NCBI RefSeq assembly: GCF_029504575.1
Contig: NZ_JAQFII010000001.1
Coordinates: forward strand, 5,463,001 to 5,527,000
Direction of reading: 5' to 3'
DNA: 64,000 bases
Origin: Streptomyces sp. SPB162
GTDB taxonomy: Bacteria > Actinomycetota > Actinomycetes > Streptomycetales > Streptomycetaceae
Shown here piece after piece: positions 31,131 through 39,278 of the stretch. The notes beneath the pieces were generated by a model. That model did no database searches and was not told the DNA's origin. It saw nothing but the letters and a program-made list of their open reading frames with translations. The translations under genes and the position numbers were made by a program. The first letter of the stretch is position 1. Every line of letters starts with the position of its first letter.

Positions 31131-32588
31131 GTGACCAGGTCCGGCCAGGAGTACAAGGATTCGCTGCGCGACGGACGCGAGATATGGATCGACGGTGAGC
31201 GGGTCAAGGACATCACCGTCCATCCGGCCTTCCGCAACACCGTTGACTCCATCGCGGGGCTGTACGACCTCTCCCATGACTCCGAGCACTCCGCCGTACT
31301 CACCGAAGGCGGCGTCCACCGGGCCTTCCTGATACCCCGTTCGTACGAGGACCTCGTCGCCCGCCGGACCGCGCACAAGGTCTGGGCAGAGGCGAGTTTC
31401 GGCCATCTCGGGCGCACCCCCGACTACATGGCGGCGGGCATCGCCGGCTTCGCGGCCGCACCGGGGCTCTTCACCACGGACACCTTCGACGGCGCGCCGA
31501 ACGTCGCCGCCTACCACCGACGGATGTCGGAGGGCGACCTGTACCCGACGTTCACCATCACCAACCCGCAGACCGACCGGACGAAGTCCGCGGCCGAGCA
31601 GGAGGAGGACGACCTCGTCGTCCGGGTGGTGGGGGAGCGGGACGGCGGCATCGTCGTGCGCGGCGCCAAGATGATCGGCACCGCGGCGGTCTTCGGCAAC
31701 GAAGTCCTCGTCGGCACCATCGAGCCGCTGGCCCCGCAGGACGTCGAGCACGCGCTCTGCTTCTCGATACCGGTCGACACCCCCGGCCTGAAGTTCATCT
31801 CCCGCACCTCCTACGAGGCCCAGGCGCGCAGCGTCTTCGACAACCCGCTCTCCTCGCGCTTCGACGAGAACGACGCCCTGCTGGTCTGCGAGGACGTCTT
31901 CGTCCCGTGGGAGAACGTGCTCGCGTACCGCAACGTCGACGTCTGCTTCGGCCAGTGGTGGCAGACTCCCGCGTACGTGAACTTCGTCCACCAGGCGGCC
32001 ACCCGCTTCTGGACCAAGTTGGAGTTCCTCACCGGCGTCGCGATCCTGCTCGCCAAGGCCAACAACACCTACCAGCTGCCGCCGGTCCAGCACCAGATCG
32101 GCCGGCTGATGGGCTGGGTGGCGCAGGCCAAGTCGATGGTGCTGGCCGCCGAGGCCGGGTACGAGCGGGTCGACGGCGGGCGCGGCGGCGTCATGCCCGA
32201 CAAGGAGATCTCCTACGCGCACCGGATCATGGCCGGTGACGTCTACCCCCGGGCGATCGCCGAGATCAAGCTGCTGGCCGGCGGCGGCGTCATCCAGCTC
32301 CCGGCCTCCGCGCGGGACCTGCTGCACCCGGAGATCGGCCCGGTGATCGCGAAGTACATCCGCTCACCGGGACACCCGGCGCAGGACCGCGTCAAGCTGC
32401 TCAAGCTCGCCTGGGACGCGCTCGGCACGGAGTTCGCCGGACGGCACGAGCAGTACGAACGCTTCTACCACGGCGCCCCGCACGTCTATCTGATGCAGCA
32501 GGCGTGGGAGGGCGACACCGGTGCCTGCGAGAGCCTGGCCAGGACCTGCCTCGACGGCTACGAGCTGCCACCGCTGCACCGTGCCTGA
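31131..32588 (+). CDS. HpaB-family flavin-dependent monooxygenase
   Basis: The 485-residue protein matches the large subunit of 4-hydroxyphenylacetate 3-monooxygenase (HpaB) and relatives, which hydroxylate phenols, chlorophenols, pyrroles or carrier-bound amino acids with reduced FAD and oxygen. It has the acyl-CoA-dehydrogenase-like fold, for instance YEDLVARRTAHKVWAE near the N-terminus, FITRTSYEAQARSV-type central motif (here FISRTSYEAQARSVFDNP), DVFVPWENVLAYRNV and LPASARDLLHPE. No partner flavin reductase (HpaC) lies nearby, so FADH2 must come from elsewhere. GTG at 31131 has GAGGAGA upstream. Its stop overlaps the exporter start by 8 nt. Substrate unknown. Confidence 0.85.
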   Translation: MTRSGQEYKDSLRDGREIWIDGERVKDITVHPAFRNTVDSIAGLYDLSHDSEHSAVLTEGGVHRAFLIPRSYEDLVARRTAHKVWAEASFGHLGRTPDYMAAGIAGFAAAPGLFTTDTFDGAPNVAAYHRRMSEGDLYPTFTITNPQTDRTKSAAEQEEDDLVVRVVGERDGGIVVRGAKMIGTAAVFGNEVLVGTIEPLAPQDVEHALCFSIPVDTPGLKFISRTSYEAQARSVFDNPLSSRFDENDALLVCEDVFVPWENVLAYRNVDVCFGQWWQTPAYVNFVHQAATRFWTKLEFLTGVAILLAKANNTYQLPPVQHQIGRLMGWVAQAKSMVLAAEAGYERVDGGRGGVMPDKEISYAHRIMAGDVYPRAIAEIKLLAGGGVIQLPASARDLLHPEIGPVIAKYIRSPGHPAQDRVKLLKLAWDALGTEFAGRHEQYERFYHGAPHVYLMQQAWEGDTGACESLARTCLDGYELPPLHRA

Positions 32589-34038
32589 GGCGACGGTGCG
32601 CCGACGCGGCTTCGCGCTCGCCCTGCTGGCCTCGACCCAGCTCCTGCTCATCCTCGACACCGCGATCATCAACGTCGCGCTGCCGTCCATCGGCGACGAC
32701 CTCGGCACCGACGCCGCCGGCCTCTCGTTGGTCGCCAACGCCTACCTGGTCACCTTAGGCGGCTTCCTGCTGCTGGCCGGACGGGTCGCCGACCTCGTCG
32801 GCCACCGCCGGCTCTTCACGGCGGGATTGGCGCTGCTGTCCGCGTCCTCCCTCGGCGGCGCTTTCGCCGGCGACGCACGGCTGCTCGTGGCGGCCCGCGC
32901 CGTACAAGGTGTCGGTGCGGCCTGTGCGGCGGCCGCCGCGTTCGCGCTGGTGCTGCTGCTCTTCGCCGACGGGCCGGAACGGCATCGTGCCCTGGGGGTG
33001 TTCGCGGCGCTCGGGGGGCTGGGCGGCGCGCTCGGCACGGTAGTGGGCGGCGTGCTCACCTCAGGCCTGGGCTGGCGCTCCACGTTCGCCCTGAACGTGC
33101 TGGTGGGCGTGGCGCTCATCGCCCTGACGCCGGCCGCCCTGGGGCCCGCCCCGCCGCGTCGCGAGCGGCCCGCGGCGGGCCGCGCCGGCCTTCGGGAGTT
33201 CGACCTCGGCGGCGCCCTCACCGCCACCGGCGGCCTCAGCCTGATCGCGTACGCGCTGGTCGACGCGGGTAGCGCGGGCTGGTCCGACCGCGGCACACTC
33301 CTCGCCGGGGCCGCCGGTCTGCTCCTGCTGGCGGCGTTCGCGGTCATCGAGACCCGCGCGGCCCACCCGCTGGTCCCGCCCGGTGTGTTCGGCCGGCCCG
33401 CGCTCCGGCTGGCCAACCTCCTCAGCGCGCTGGCGCAGATGGCGCTGTTCCCGATGTTCTTCCTGGTCAGCCTCTACCTGCAGAACGTGCTGAACTACCC
33501 GCCGGTCACCGGCGGACTCGGACTGCTGCCGCTGTCGATCACGGTCGTGCTCACCGCGCCCAGGACCGGGTGGCTGGTCGCCCGCTGCGGGCTGCGTCCG
33601 GTGATGACCGCGGGATTCGCCACGGTGACCGCCGCGACCGTGTGGCTCGCGCTGTCGCTGTCGGCGGACGGCTCCTTCGCCACCACCGTCCTCGCCCCCA
33701 GCCTGCTGATCGGGATCGGGCTGCCGCTCGTCATGGTGACCACCAACGTCGCCGCGACCGCGCAGGCGGGAGCCGGCGAGACCGGACTGGTGTCGGGACT
33801 GGTCAACACCAGCCAGCAGTTCGGCTCGGTCCTCGGCCTCGCGGTGCTCGTCGCGGTGGCCGCCGCCCACACCCGGACCGCGGGCCACGGCGCCGCCGCC
33901 GAGACCGCGGGTTTCCGCACCGCGCTGCTCGTCGGCGCCGTGTTCGCCGCGGCCGCCACCCTCCTGACGCTGCTGCTGCCGCGCGGCATGCCGCAGGGGA
34001 AGGCCGACCCCACGCCCAGCACACACACATCCCCGTGA
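32581..34038 (+). CDS. MFS exporter, 14-helix DHA2 type, with a TTA codon
   Basis: The 485-residue protein has about 14 membrane helices and the drug-exporter signatures LDTAIINVALPSIGDDL (motif D1), GRVADLVGHRR (motif A) and GGVLTSGLGWRSTF (motif C). Such EmrB/QacA-type pumps export antibiotics or toxic aromatic compounds using the proton gradient. The GTG at 32581 lies inside the 3' end of the HpaB-like gene, and the stop overlaps the next gene by 4 nt. Leu59 is encoded by TTA (32755-32757), the rare codon read by the bldA tRNA in Streptomyces, so export may depend on development. It probably exports the product, or excludes the substrate, of the island enzymes. Confidence 0.9.
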   Translation: MPEATVRRRGFALALLASTQLLLILDTAIINVALPSIGDDLGTDAAGLSLVANAYLVTLGGFLLLAGRVADLVGHRRLFTAGLALLSASSLGGAFAGDARLLVAARAVQGVGAACAAAAAFALVLLLFADGPERHRALGVFAALGGLGGALGTVVGGVLTSGLGWRSTFALNVLVGVALIALTPAALGPAPPRRERPAAGRAGLREFDLGGALTATGGLSLIAYALVDAGSAGWSDRGTLLAGAAGLLLLAAFAVIETRAAHPLVPPGVFGRPALRLANLLSALAQMALFPMFFLVSLYLQNVLNYPPVTGGLGLLPLSITVVLTAPRTGWLVARCGLRPVMTAGFATVTAATVWLALSLSADGSFATTVLAPSLLIGIGLPLVMVTTNVAATAQAGAGETGLVSGLVNTSQQFGSVLGLAVLVAVAAAHTRTAGHGAAAETAGFRTALLVGAVFAAAATLLTLLLPRGMPQGKADPTPSTHTSP

Positions 34039-35156
34039 CCCTCGGAATGACGGTGCCCCACATGTCTGTGCTCCATGTGCTCCAGGGCCAAGAGCCCTAC
34101 TACCGGATCGAGGAGATACGGGGTGCCGACCCGCTGGGAGCGGACGAGGCCTGCGACAAGCTCCGCGTCATGAACGCGGACGGCGACGTGTCCGGCATGG
34201 TCACCGCGCTGCGCGAACTCCTCCCGGCCCCCGACGTCCTCGACGACCTCTCCACCGTCGAGAACCTGGCCGCCATGCGGGACCTGGGCATCTTCCTCGG
34301 CTCCGTCAAGCGGCACGGCACCGAACCGCTCGACGCCGTACCGGAAGCGCTGCCGGTCCTGCGCGCGCTGGGCCGGCGCACCGGCATGGTCCCGCGCGAC
34401 ACCGTCCACCACTACACGGCCTGGAACCCGGTGGGCGCACGCCAACGTATGTACACCGGTGATCCCATGGAGGCCTGCCTCCAGGACGCCGTGCGGATGG
34501 TCTTCCCCAGCCTGTGCGACTCGCTGGACGCCTGTTCGGAACTGGCCGAGCTCGAACCGCACGACCCCCGGTTCGCCGCCTGCCTCGACCGGCTCGCCGG
34601 ACTCGTCCAGGCCATGGTCGACTCGATCGACTTCACCATCGCCAACGTCTCGCCGGTCTTCTTCGCCCGGGTCCTGCGGCCCTACTTCGAGGAGATCACC
34701 CTCGAAGGCCGCGAGTACCTCGGCCCGGCGGCGGCCCAGGTCCCGCTCTGGCTGGTCGACCTGACGCTCTGGCAGTCCGACCGCGCCGCCGGGCGGTATC
34801 AGGCATTCCTCGCCGAGTCGGTGCCCTACAGCCTCCCCGCCTGGCGCACCTTCCACGCGCGCTACCAGGGCCGCCCCTCAGCGGTGGGCAAGCTCGCCTT
34901 CGCGTTCAGCTGGGAGTCGGGGGACCGGGTGCCCCCCACCCTGCGGGCCGGCGCCGTCGCGCTGGCTCGGGTGCTGCGGATCCTGAAGATCTTCCGCGCC
35001 CGGCACATCCGTATCGCCCGCGAGGCGTACAGCGACGAGCTGCGGCTGTACGACTACGGGAGCGGCGGCGCACCCGTCGAACTGCTGCGCTCCGTACTGG
35101 ACCTGACCCGCGAGAACGAGACGCTGGTCCGGCGCTCCACCGAAGGGGAACGATGA
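34035..35156 (+). CDS. PrnB-like haem enzyme (IDO/TDO superfamily)
   Basis: The 373-residue protein resembles PrnB, the haem enzyme of pyrrolnitrin synthesis that rearranges 7-chlorotryptophan, and thereby the indoleamine/tryptophan 2,3-dioxygenase superfamily. Shared stretches recalled from PrnB include AAMRDLGIFLGSVKRHG, the WNP motif in TAWNPVGARQRMYTG, LGPAAAQVPLW and FRARHIRIAREAY. The His in the last (about residue 324) aligns with the haem-ligating His313 of PrnB. No halogenase or other prn gene is present, so the product is not pyrrolnitrin. The GTG at 34035 overlaps the exporter stop (GTGA); ATG at 34047 is an alternative. Substrate probably an indole or other aromatic amine. Confidence 0.75.
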   Translation: MTLGMTVPHMSVLHVLQGQEPYYRIEEIRGADPLGADEACDKLRVMNADGDVSGMVTALRELLPAPDVLDDLSTVENLAAMRDLGIFLGSVKRHGTEPLDAVPEALPVLRALGRRTGMVPRDTVHHYTAWNPVGARQRMYTGDPMEACLQDAVRMVFPSLCDSLDACSELAELEPHDPRFAACLDRLAGLVQAMVDSIDFTIANVSPVFFARVLRPYFEEITLEGREYLGPAAAQVPLWLVDLTLWQSDRAAGRYQAFLAESVPYSLPAWRTFHARYQGRPSAVGKLAFAFSWESGDRVPPTLRAGAVALARVLRILKIFRARHIRIAREAYSDELRLYDYGSGGAPVELLRSVLDLTRENETLVRRSTEGER

Positions 35157-36439
35157 ACCGCGTCGTCATCGCGGGAGGCGGCATCGCCGGCCTCACCGCG
35201 GCGCTCAGCCTGCACGCCGTCGGCCGTACCGACGTGACGGTCGTCGAGGCCGCCCAGGAGGTCCAGCCGGTCGGCGCCGGGCTCAACATCATGCCCAACG
35301 CGGTCCGTGAACTGGCGGCGCTGGGGCTGTACGAGGAACTGGCTGCCGTGTCGGTGCCCACCAGCGAGCTGCGGTACTACCACAGCAGCGGCAGCCTCGT
35401 CTGGCGGGAGCCGCGCGGCGTCGGCGCCGGGTACCGCTGGCCGCAGCTGTCGATCCACCGCGGGCGGCTGCAGGACGTGCTGTCCCGCGCGGTCCGGGAG
35501 CGGCTCGGCCGCGGGGCGGTCGTCTCCGGCGCCCGGGTCGACGACTTCGCCGAGCTGCCCGGCTCACGGCTGCGGGTGGCCGTCAGGGAGCGGGCCGGCG
35601 GGACCACCACCGACATCGGCGCGGAGATCCTGATCGGCGCGGACGGCATCCGCTCGGCGGTCCGCGCCGCCATGTACCCGGGCGAGGGCGAACCGCCGTG
35701 GAACGGCATGCTGGTGTGGCGCGGGGTGTCCTGGATGCCGGCCGACCGGGTCGGCACCTTCATGTTCATCGCGGGGAACGACCGCCGGAAGGCCGTCGTC
35801 TACCCGCTGACGGTCCCCGCCGCGCCCGGCGAGCGGGTGCTCGTCAACTGGGCGCTGGCGATGCCGGCCGAGCGGGGCGGCGCCACCCCGGACCGCAGCG
35901 AGTGGAACCGCCGGGTGCCCATCGACAAGTTCCGCCACCACTACGCGGGCTGGACCTTCGACGGGGTCGACGTCGGTGAGGTGATCGACGCCGCCGAGGC
36001 CGCGTTCGAGTACCCGATGGTGGACCGCGAACCGCTGGTGCGCTGGACCTTCGGCGGGGCGACGCTGATCGGCGACGCCGCCCACGCGATGTACCCGATC
36101 GGCTCGAACGGCGCCACCCAGTCGATCATCGACGGCCGGGCGCTGGCCCACGCGATGACCGCCCACGAGGACCCCGCGCGGGCCCTGCTGGCGTACGAGG
36201 CCGAGCGCCGGCCGCCCATGACGGAGCTGCAGCGCTCCAACCGGCGGCTGGGCCCCGAGGTGGTCATCAACATGGCCCACGAACGGGCCCCCGGCGGCTT
36301 CGCGGACATTCACGACGTGATCCCCCGGACCGAGCTGGAGACGATCGCCCGGCGCTACGCCGTGGCCGGTGCGTTCGACCCGGCCTCGGTGAACCAGGGC
36401 TCGCCGTACGACGTCCCCGCCGCCCGGGTGGCGCGCTGA
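35153..36439 (+). CDS. PhzS-like FAD-dependent aromatic monooxygenase
   Basis: The 428-residue class A flavoprotein monooxygenase has the FAD motif AGGGIAGL (residues 7-14), the DG motif LIGADGIRSAVR (about 160) and the GD motif LIGDAAHAMYPIGSNGA (about 303). The stretch ELRYYHSSGSLVWREPRGV and SIHRGRLQDVL match PhzS, the phenazine hydroxylase of pyocyanin synthesis, closely as I recall it. No phenazine core genes are nearby, so it probably hydroxylates, or oxidatively decarboxylates, another aromatic acid. The ATG overlaps the PrnB-like stop by 4 nt. It is the last gene of the operon and probably uses NADH or NADPH. Confidence 0.85.
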   Translation: MNRVVIAGGGIAGLTAALSLHAVGRTDVTVVEAAQEVQPVGAGLNIMPNAVRELAALGLYEELAAVSVPTSELRYYHSSGSLVWREPRGVGAGYRWPQLSIHRGRLQDVLSRAVRERLGRGAVVSGARVDDFAELPGSRLRVAVRERAGGTTTDIGAEILIGADGIRSAVRAAMYPGEGEPPWNGMLVWRGVSWMPADRVGTFMFIAGNDRRKAVVYPLTVPAAPGERVLVNWALAMPAERGGATPDRSEWNRRVPIDKFRHHYAGWTFDGVDVGEVIDAAEAAFEYPMVDREPLVRWTFGGATLIGDAAHAMYPIGSNGATQSIIDGRALAHAMTAHEDPARALLAYEAERRPPMTELQRSNRRLGPEVVINMAHERAPGGFADIHDVIPRTELETIARRYAVAGAFDPASVNQGSPYDVPAARVAR

Positions 36440-36569
36440 GCGGGCCCGCGCCGCCGCGCACGGTGACGCGCCGGGGCGGATGCCCCGGCGCACGTCCGTT
36501 CGGGCGTTTGAACGACCGGATCGTGGGGAGCGCAGGGATCGGGGGGCAGGACCCCGCTACCGTCGTACC

Positions 36570-39203
36570 GTGAAGGCAATCCGTCGTTTCACCGTGCGAA
36601 CTGTCCTGCCGGAACCGCTGCGTCCGCTCGGCGAACTGGCACAGAATCTGCGCTGGTCCTGGCACCCGGAGTCCAGAGAGCTGTTCCAGAGCGTCGACGA
36701 GGAGGGCTGGCGGGCCGCCGGGGGAGACCCGGTGCGGCTGCTCGGCTCCGTCTCGAAGGAACGGCTCTCGGCCCTCGCCCAGGACCGCAGATTCCTGCGC
36801 CGCCTCTCCTCGGCCGCCGAGGACCTGACCGACTACCTCACCAATCCGCGCTGGTACCAGGGGCAGTCCTCCGAACTGCCCGCCGCCATCGCCTACTTCT
36901 CGCCCGAGTTCGGGATCACCGCGGCCCTGCCCCAGTACTCGGGCGGCCTCGGCATCCTGGCCGGGGACCACCTCAAGGCCGCCAGCGACCTGGGTGTGCC
37001 GCTGATCGGCGTCGGCCTGCTCTACCGGCACGGCTACTTCCGCCAGAGCCTCTCCCGGGAAGGCTGGCAGCAGGAGCACTACCCGGTCCTGGACCCCAAC
37101 GAACTGCCGCTGACCCTGCTGCGCGAGCGGGACGGCACCCCCGCCCACGTGGTCCTCGCCCTGCCCGGCGGCCGGTCGCTGACCGCCCATATCTGGAAGG
37201 CCCAGGTGGGCCGCGTCCCGCTGCTGCTCCTCGACTCCGACGTCGAGGAGAACCACCGCACGGAACGCGACGTCACCGACCGCCTGTACGGCGGTGGCAG
37301 TGAGCACCGGCTGCTGCAGGAGATGCTGCTCGGCATCGGCGGGGTGCGCGCCGTCCGCGCGTACTGCCGGCTCACCGCGCACCCGGAGCCCGAGGTCTTC
37401 CACACCAACGAGGGCCACGCCGGCTTCCTCGGCCTGGAGCGCATCCGCGAACTCGGCGGCGAAGGGCTCGACTTCGACGCGGCCGTGGAGGCGGTACGGG
37501 CCGGCACCGTCTTCACCACCCACACGCCCGTCCCCGCCGGGATCGACCGCTTCGACCGCGAGCTGGTCGGGCAGCACCTCGGCGACGGCGGCGAACTGCC
37601 CGGTGTCGACATCCAGCGGGTGCTGGAGCTGGGCATGGAGACGTACTCCGGCGGCGACCCGAACGTCTTCAACATGGCGGTGATGGGGCTCCGGCTGGCC
37701 CAGCGTGCCAACGGCGTCTCCACCCTGCACGGCGAGGTCAGCCGGCAGATGTTCGCCGGGCTGTGGCCCGGTTTCGACGCCGACGAGGTGCCGATCGCCT
37801 CCATCACCAACGGGGTGCACGCCCCCACCTGGGTGGCCCCCGAGGTCTTCCGGCTCGGCGCCCGCCAGATCGGCGCGCAGCGCGCCGAGGACGCCCTCAT
37901 GATCGGCGAGACCCAGCGCTGGGAACCCGTCGCCGACATCCCGGACCCGGCCGTGTGGGAGCTGCGCCGGGTACTGCGCGAGCAGCTGGTGGAGGACGTA
38001 CGGCGCCGGGTGCGCGCCTCCTGGCGGCAGCGCGGCGCCGGCCACGCCGAGCTGGGCTGGGTGGACGACGTCCTGGACCCCGACATCCTGACCATCGGCT
38101 TCGCCCGCCGGGTCCCGTCCTACAAGCGGCTCACACTGATGCTCCGCGACCAGGACCGGCTGATGGACCTGCTGCTGCACCCCGAGCGGCCGATCCAGAT
38201 CGTCGTCGCGGGCAAGGCCCACCCGGCGGACGACGGCGGCAAGCGGCTCGTCCAGGAGCTGGTGCGCTTCGCCGACGACCCGCGGGTGCGCCACCGCATC
38301 GTCTTCCTGCCCGACTACGACATGGGCATGGCCCAGCACCTCTACCCCGGCTGCGACGTCTGGCTCAACAACCCGCTGCGCCCCCTGGAAGCGTGCGGCA
38401 CGTCCGGCATGAAGGCCGCCCTCAACGGCTGCCTCAACCTGTCGGTGCTCGACGGGTGGTGGGACGAGTGGTTCGACGGCAACAACGGCTGGGCCATTCC
38501 GACGGCCGACGCCGGGGAGAACGGCCAGAGCACCGGCCACGATCCGGACCGCCGGGACGACATCGAGGCGACGGCGCTCTACGAGCTCATCGAGAACCAG
38601 GTCGCCCCGCGCTTCTACGACCATGACGCGAACGGCATGCCGGCCCGCTGGATCGAGATGGTCCGGCACACCCTGGTGACCCTGGGGCCCAAGGTGCTCG
38701 CGGGACGCATGGTGCGTGACTACGTCGGGCAGCTCTACGCCCCGGCGGCCAACGCGCACCGCGCCATCGCCGGCGACGCCGCCCGGGAGCTCGCCTCTTG
38801 GAAGGCCCGGGTCCGCCGCGGCTGGAACCGGGTCGCCGTCGAGCATGTGGAGACCGGCTCGGTGGGCGGCTTCCCCGAGCTGGGATCCACGCTGACCCTG
38901 CGCGTCCAGGTGACCCTGGGCGACCTCGACACCGGCGACGTCGACGTCCAGGTACTCTCCGGGCGGGTGGACGACGCCGACCGGATCGCCGACCCGGCGG
39001 TGCTCTCGCTCAAGCCGTCGTCGCAGCCCGACATCGAGGGCCGCCGGCTGTACGAGGGCCCGCTCACCCTCGATCGGACGGGCCCCTTCGGGTACACCGT
39101 CCGCGTCCTGCCCACCCATCCGCTGCTCGCCGCCCCCGCGGAGCTCGGCCTCATCGCCACTCCCGCCGAATCCGAGGGAATGACGGCGGGCATACTCCGC
39201 TGA
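36570..39203 (+). CDS. glgP: Alpha-glucan (glycogen) phosphorylase
   Basis: GlgP releases glucose 1-phosphate from alpha-glucan ends. The 877-residue sequence belongs to the longer bacterial GlgP group. It has an N-terminal domain (VLPEPLRPLGELAQNLRW) and the active-site region YFSPEFGIT, GGLGILAGDHLK, EVFHTNEGHAGFL and the pyridoxal-lysine region ACGTSGMKAALNG. I set the start at GTG 36570 (MKAIRRFTV); no Shine-Dalgarno is visible, and a TACCGT box 6 nt before it suggests a leaderless mRNA. In S. coelicolor, as I recall, glgP is directly divergent from glgE; here a 7-kb island separates them. Confidence 0.93.
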   Translation: MKAIRRFTVRTVLPEPLRPLGELAQNLRWSWHPESRELFQSVDEEGWRAAGGDPVRLLGSVSKERLSALAQDRRFLRRLSSAAEDLTDYLTNPRWYQGQSSELPAAIAYFSPEFGITAALPQYSGGLGILAGDHLKAASDLGVPLIGVGLLYRHGYFRQSLSREGWQQEHYPVLDPNELPLTLLRERDGTPAHVVLALPGGRSLTAHIWKAQVGRVPLLLLDSDVEENHRTERDVTDRLYGGGSEHRLLQEMLLGIGGVRAVRAYCRLTAHPEPEVFHTNEGHAGFLGLERIRELGGEGLDFDAAVEAVRAGTVFTTHTPVPAGIDRFDRELVGQHLGDGGELPGVDIQRVLELGMETYSGGDPNVFNMAVMGLRLAQRANGVSTLHGEVSRQMFAGLWPGFDADEVPIASITNGVHAPTWVAPEVFRLGARQIGAQRAEDALMIGETQRWEPVADIPDPAVWELRRVLREQLVEDVRRRVRASWRQRGAGHAELGWVDDVLDPDILTIGFARRVPSYKRLTLMLRDQDRLMDLLLHPERPIQIVVAGKAHPADDGGKRLVQELVRFADDPRVRHRIVFLPDYDMGMAQHLYPGCDVWLNNPLRPLEACGTSGMKAALNGCLNLSVLDGWWDEWFDGNNGWAIPTADAGENGQSTGHDPDRRDDIEATALYELIENQVAPRFYDHDANGMPARWIEMVRHTLVTLGPKVLAGRMVRDYVGQLYAPAANAHRAIAGDAARELASWKARVRRGWNRVAVEHVETGSVGGFPELGSTLTLRVQVTLGDLDTGDVDVQVLSGRVDDADRIADPAVLSLKPSSQPDIEGRRLYEGPLTLDRTGPFGYTVRVLPTHPLLAAPAELGLIATPAESEGMTAGILR

Positions 39204-39205
39204 CG

Positions 39206-39260
39206 CACGAACGCGACGGCCGGTACCAGGAAGCTCCTGGTACCGGCCGTCGCGTTCGTG
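39206..39260. terminator. Exceptionally long perfect terminator hairpin
   Basis: A perfect 26-bp inverted repeat (39206-39231 with 39235-39260) with a 3-nt loop AGC starts 2 nt after the glgP stop and ends 18 nt before the helicase stop. It must insulate these convergent genes in both directions. Confidence 0.9.
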
Positions 39261-39278
39261 GTGGTGCTGCCGGTGCGG

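Noticed and set aside
30101-36439. Pyrrolnitrin or phenazine cluster
   Set aside because: There is no tryptophan halogenase, PrnC or PrnD, and no phzA-G genes; only single family members resemble those pathways.
36267-39119. 950-codon minus-strand frame antisense to glgP
   Set aside because: Same reason: glgP motifs are complete on the plus strand and this frame has none.
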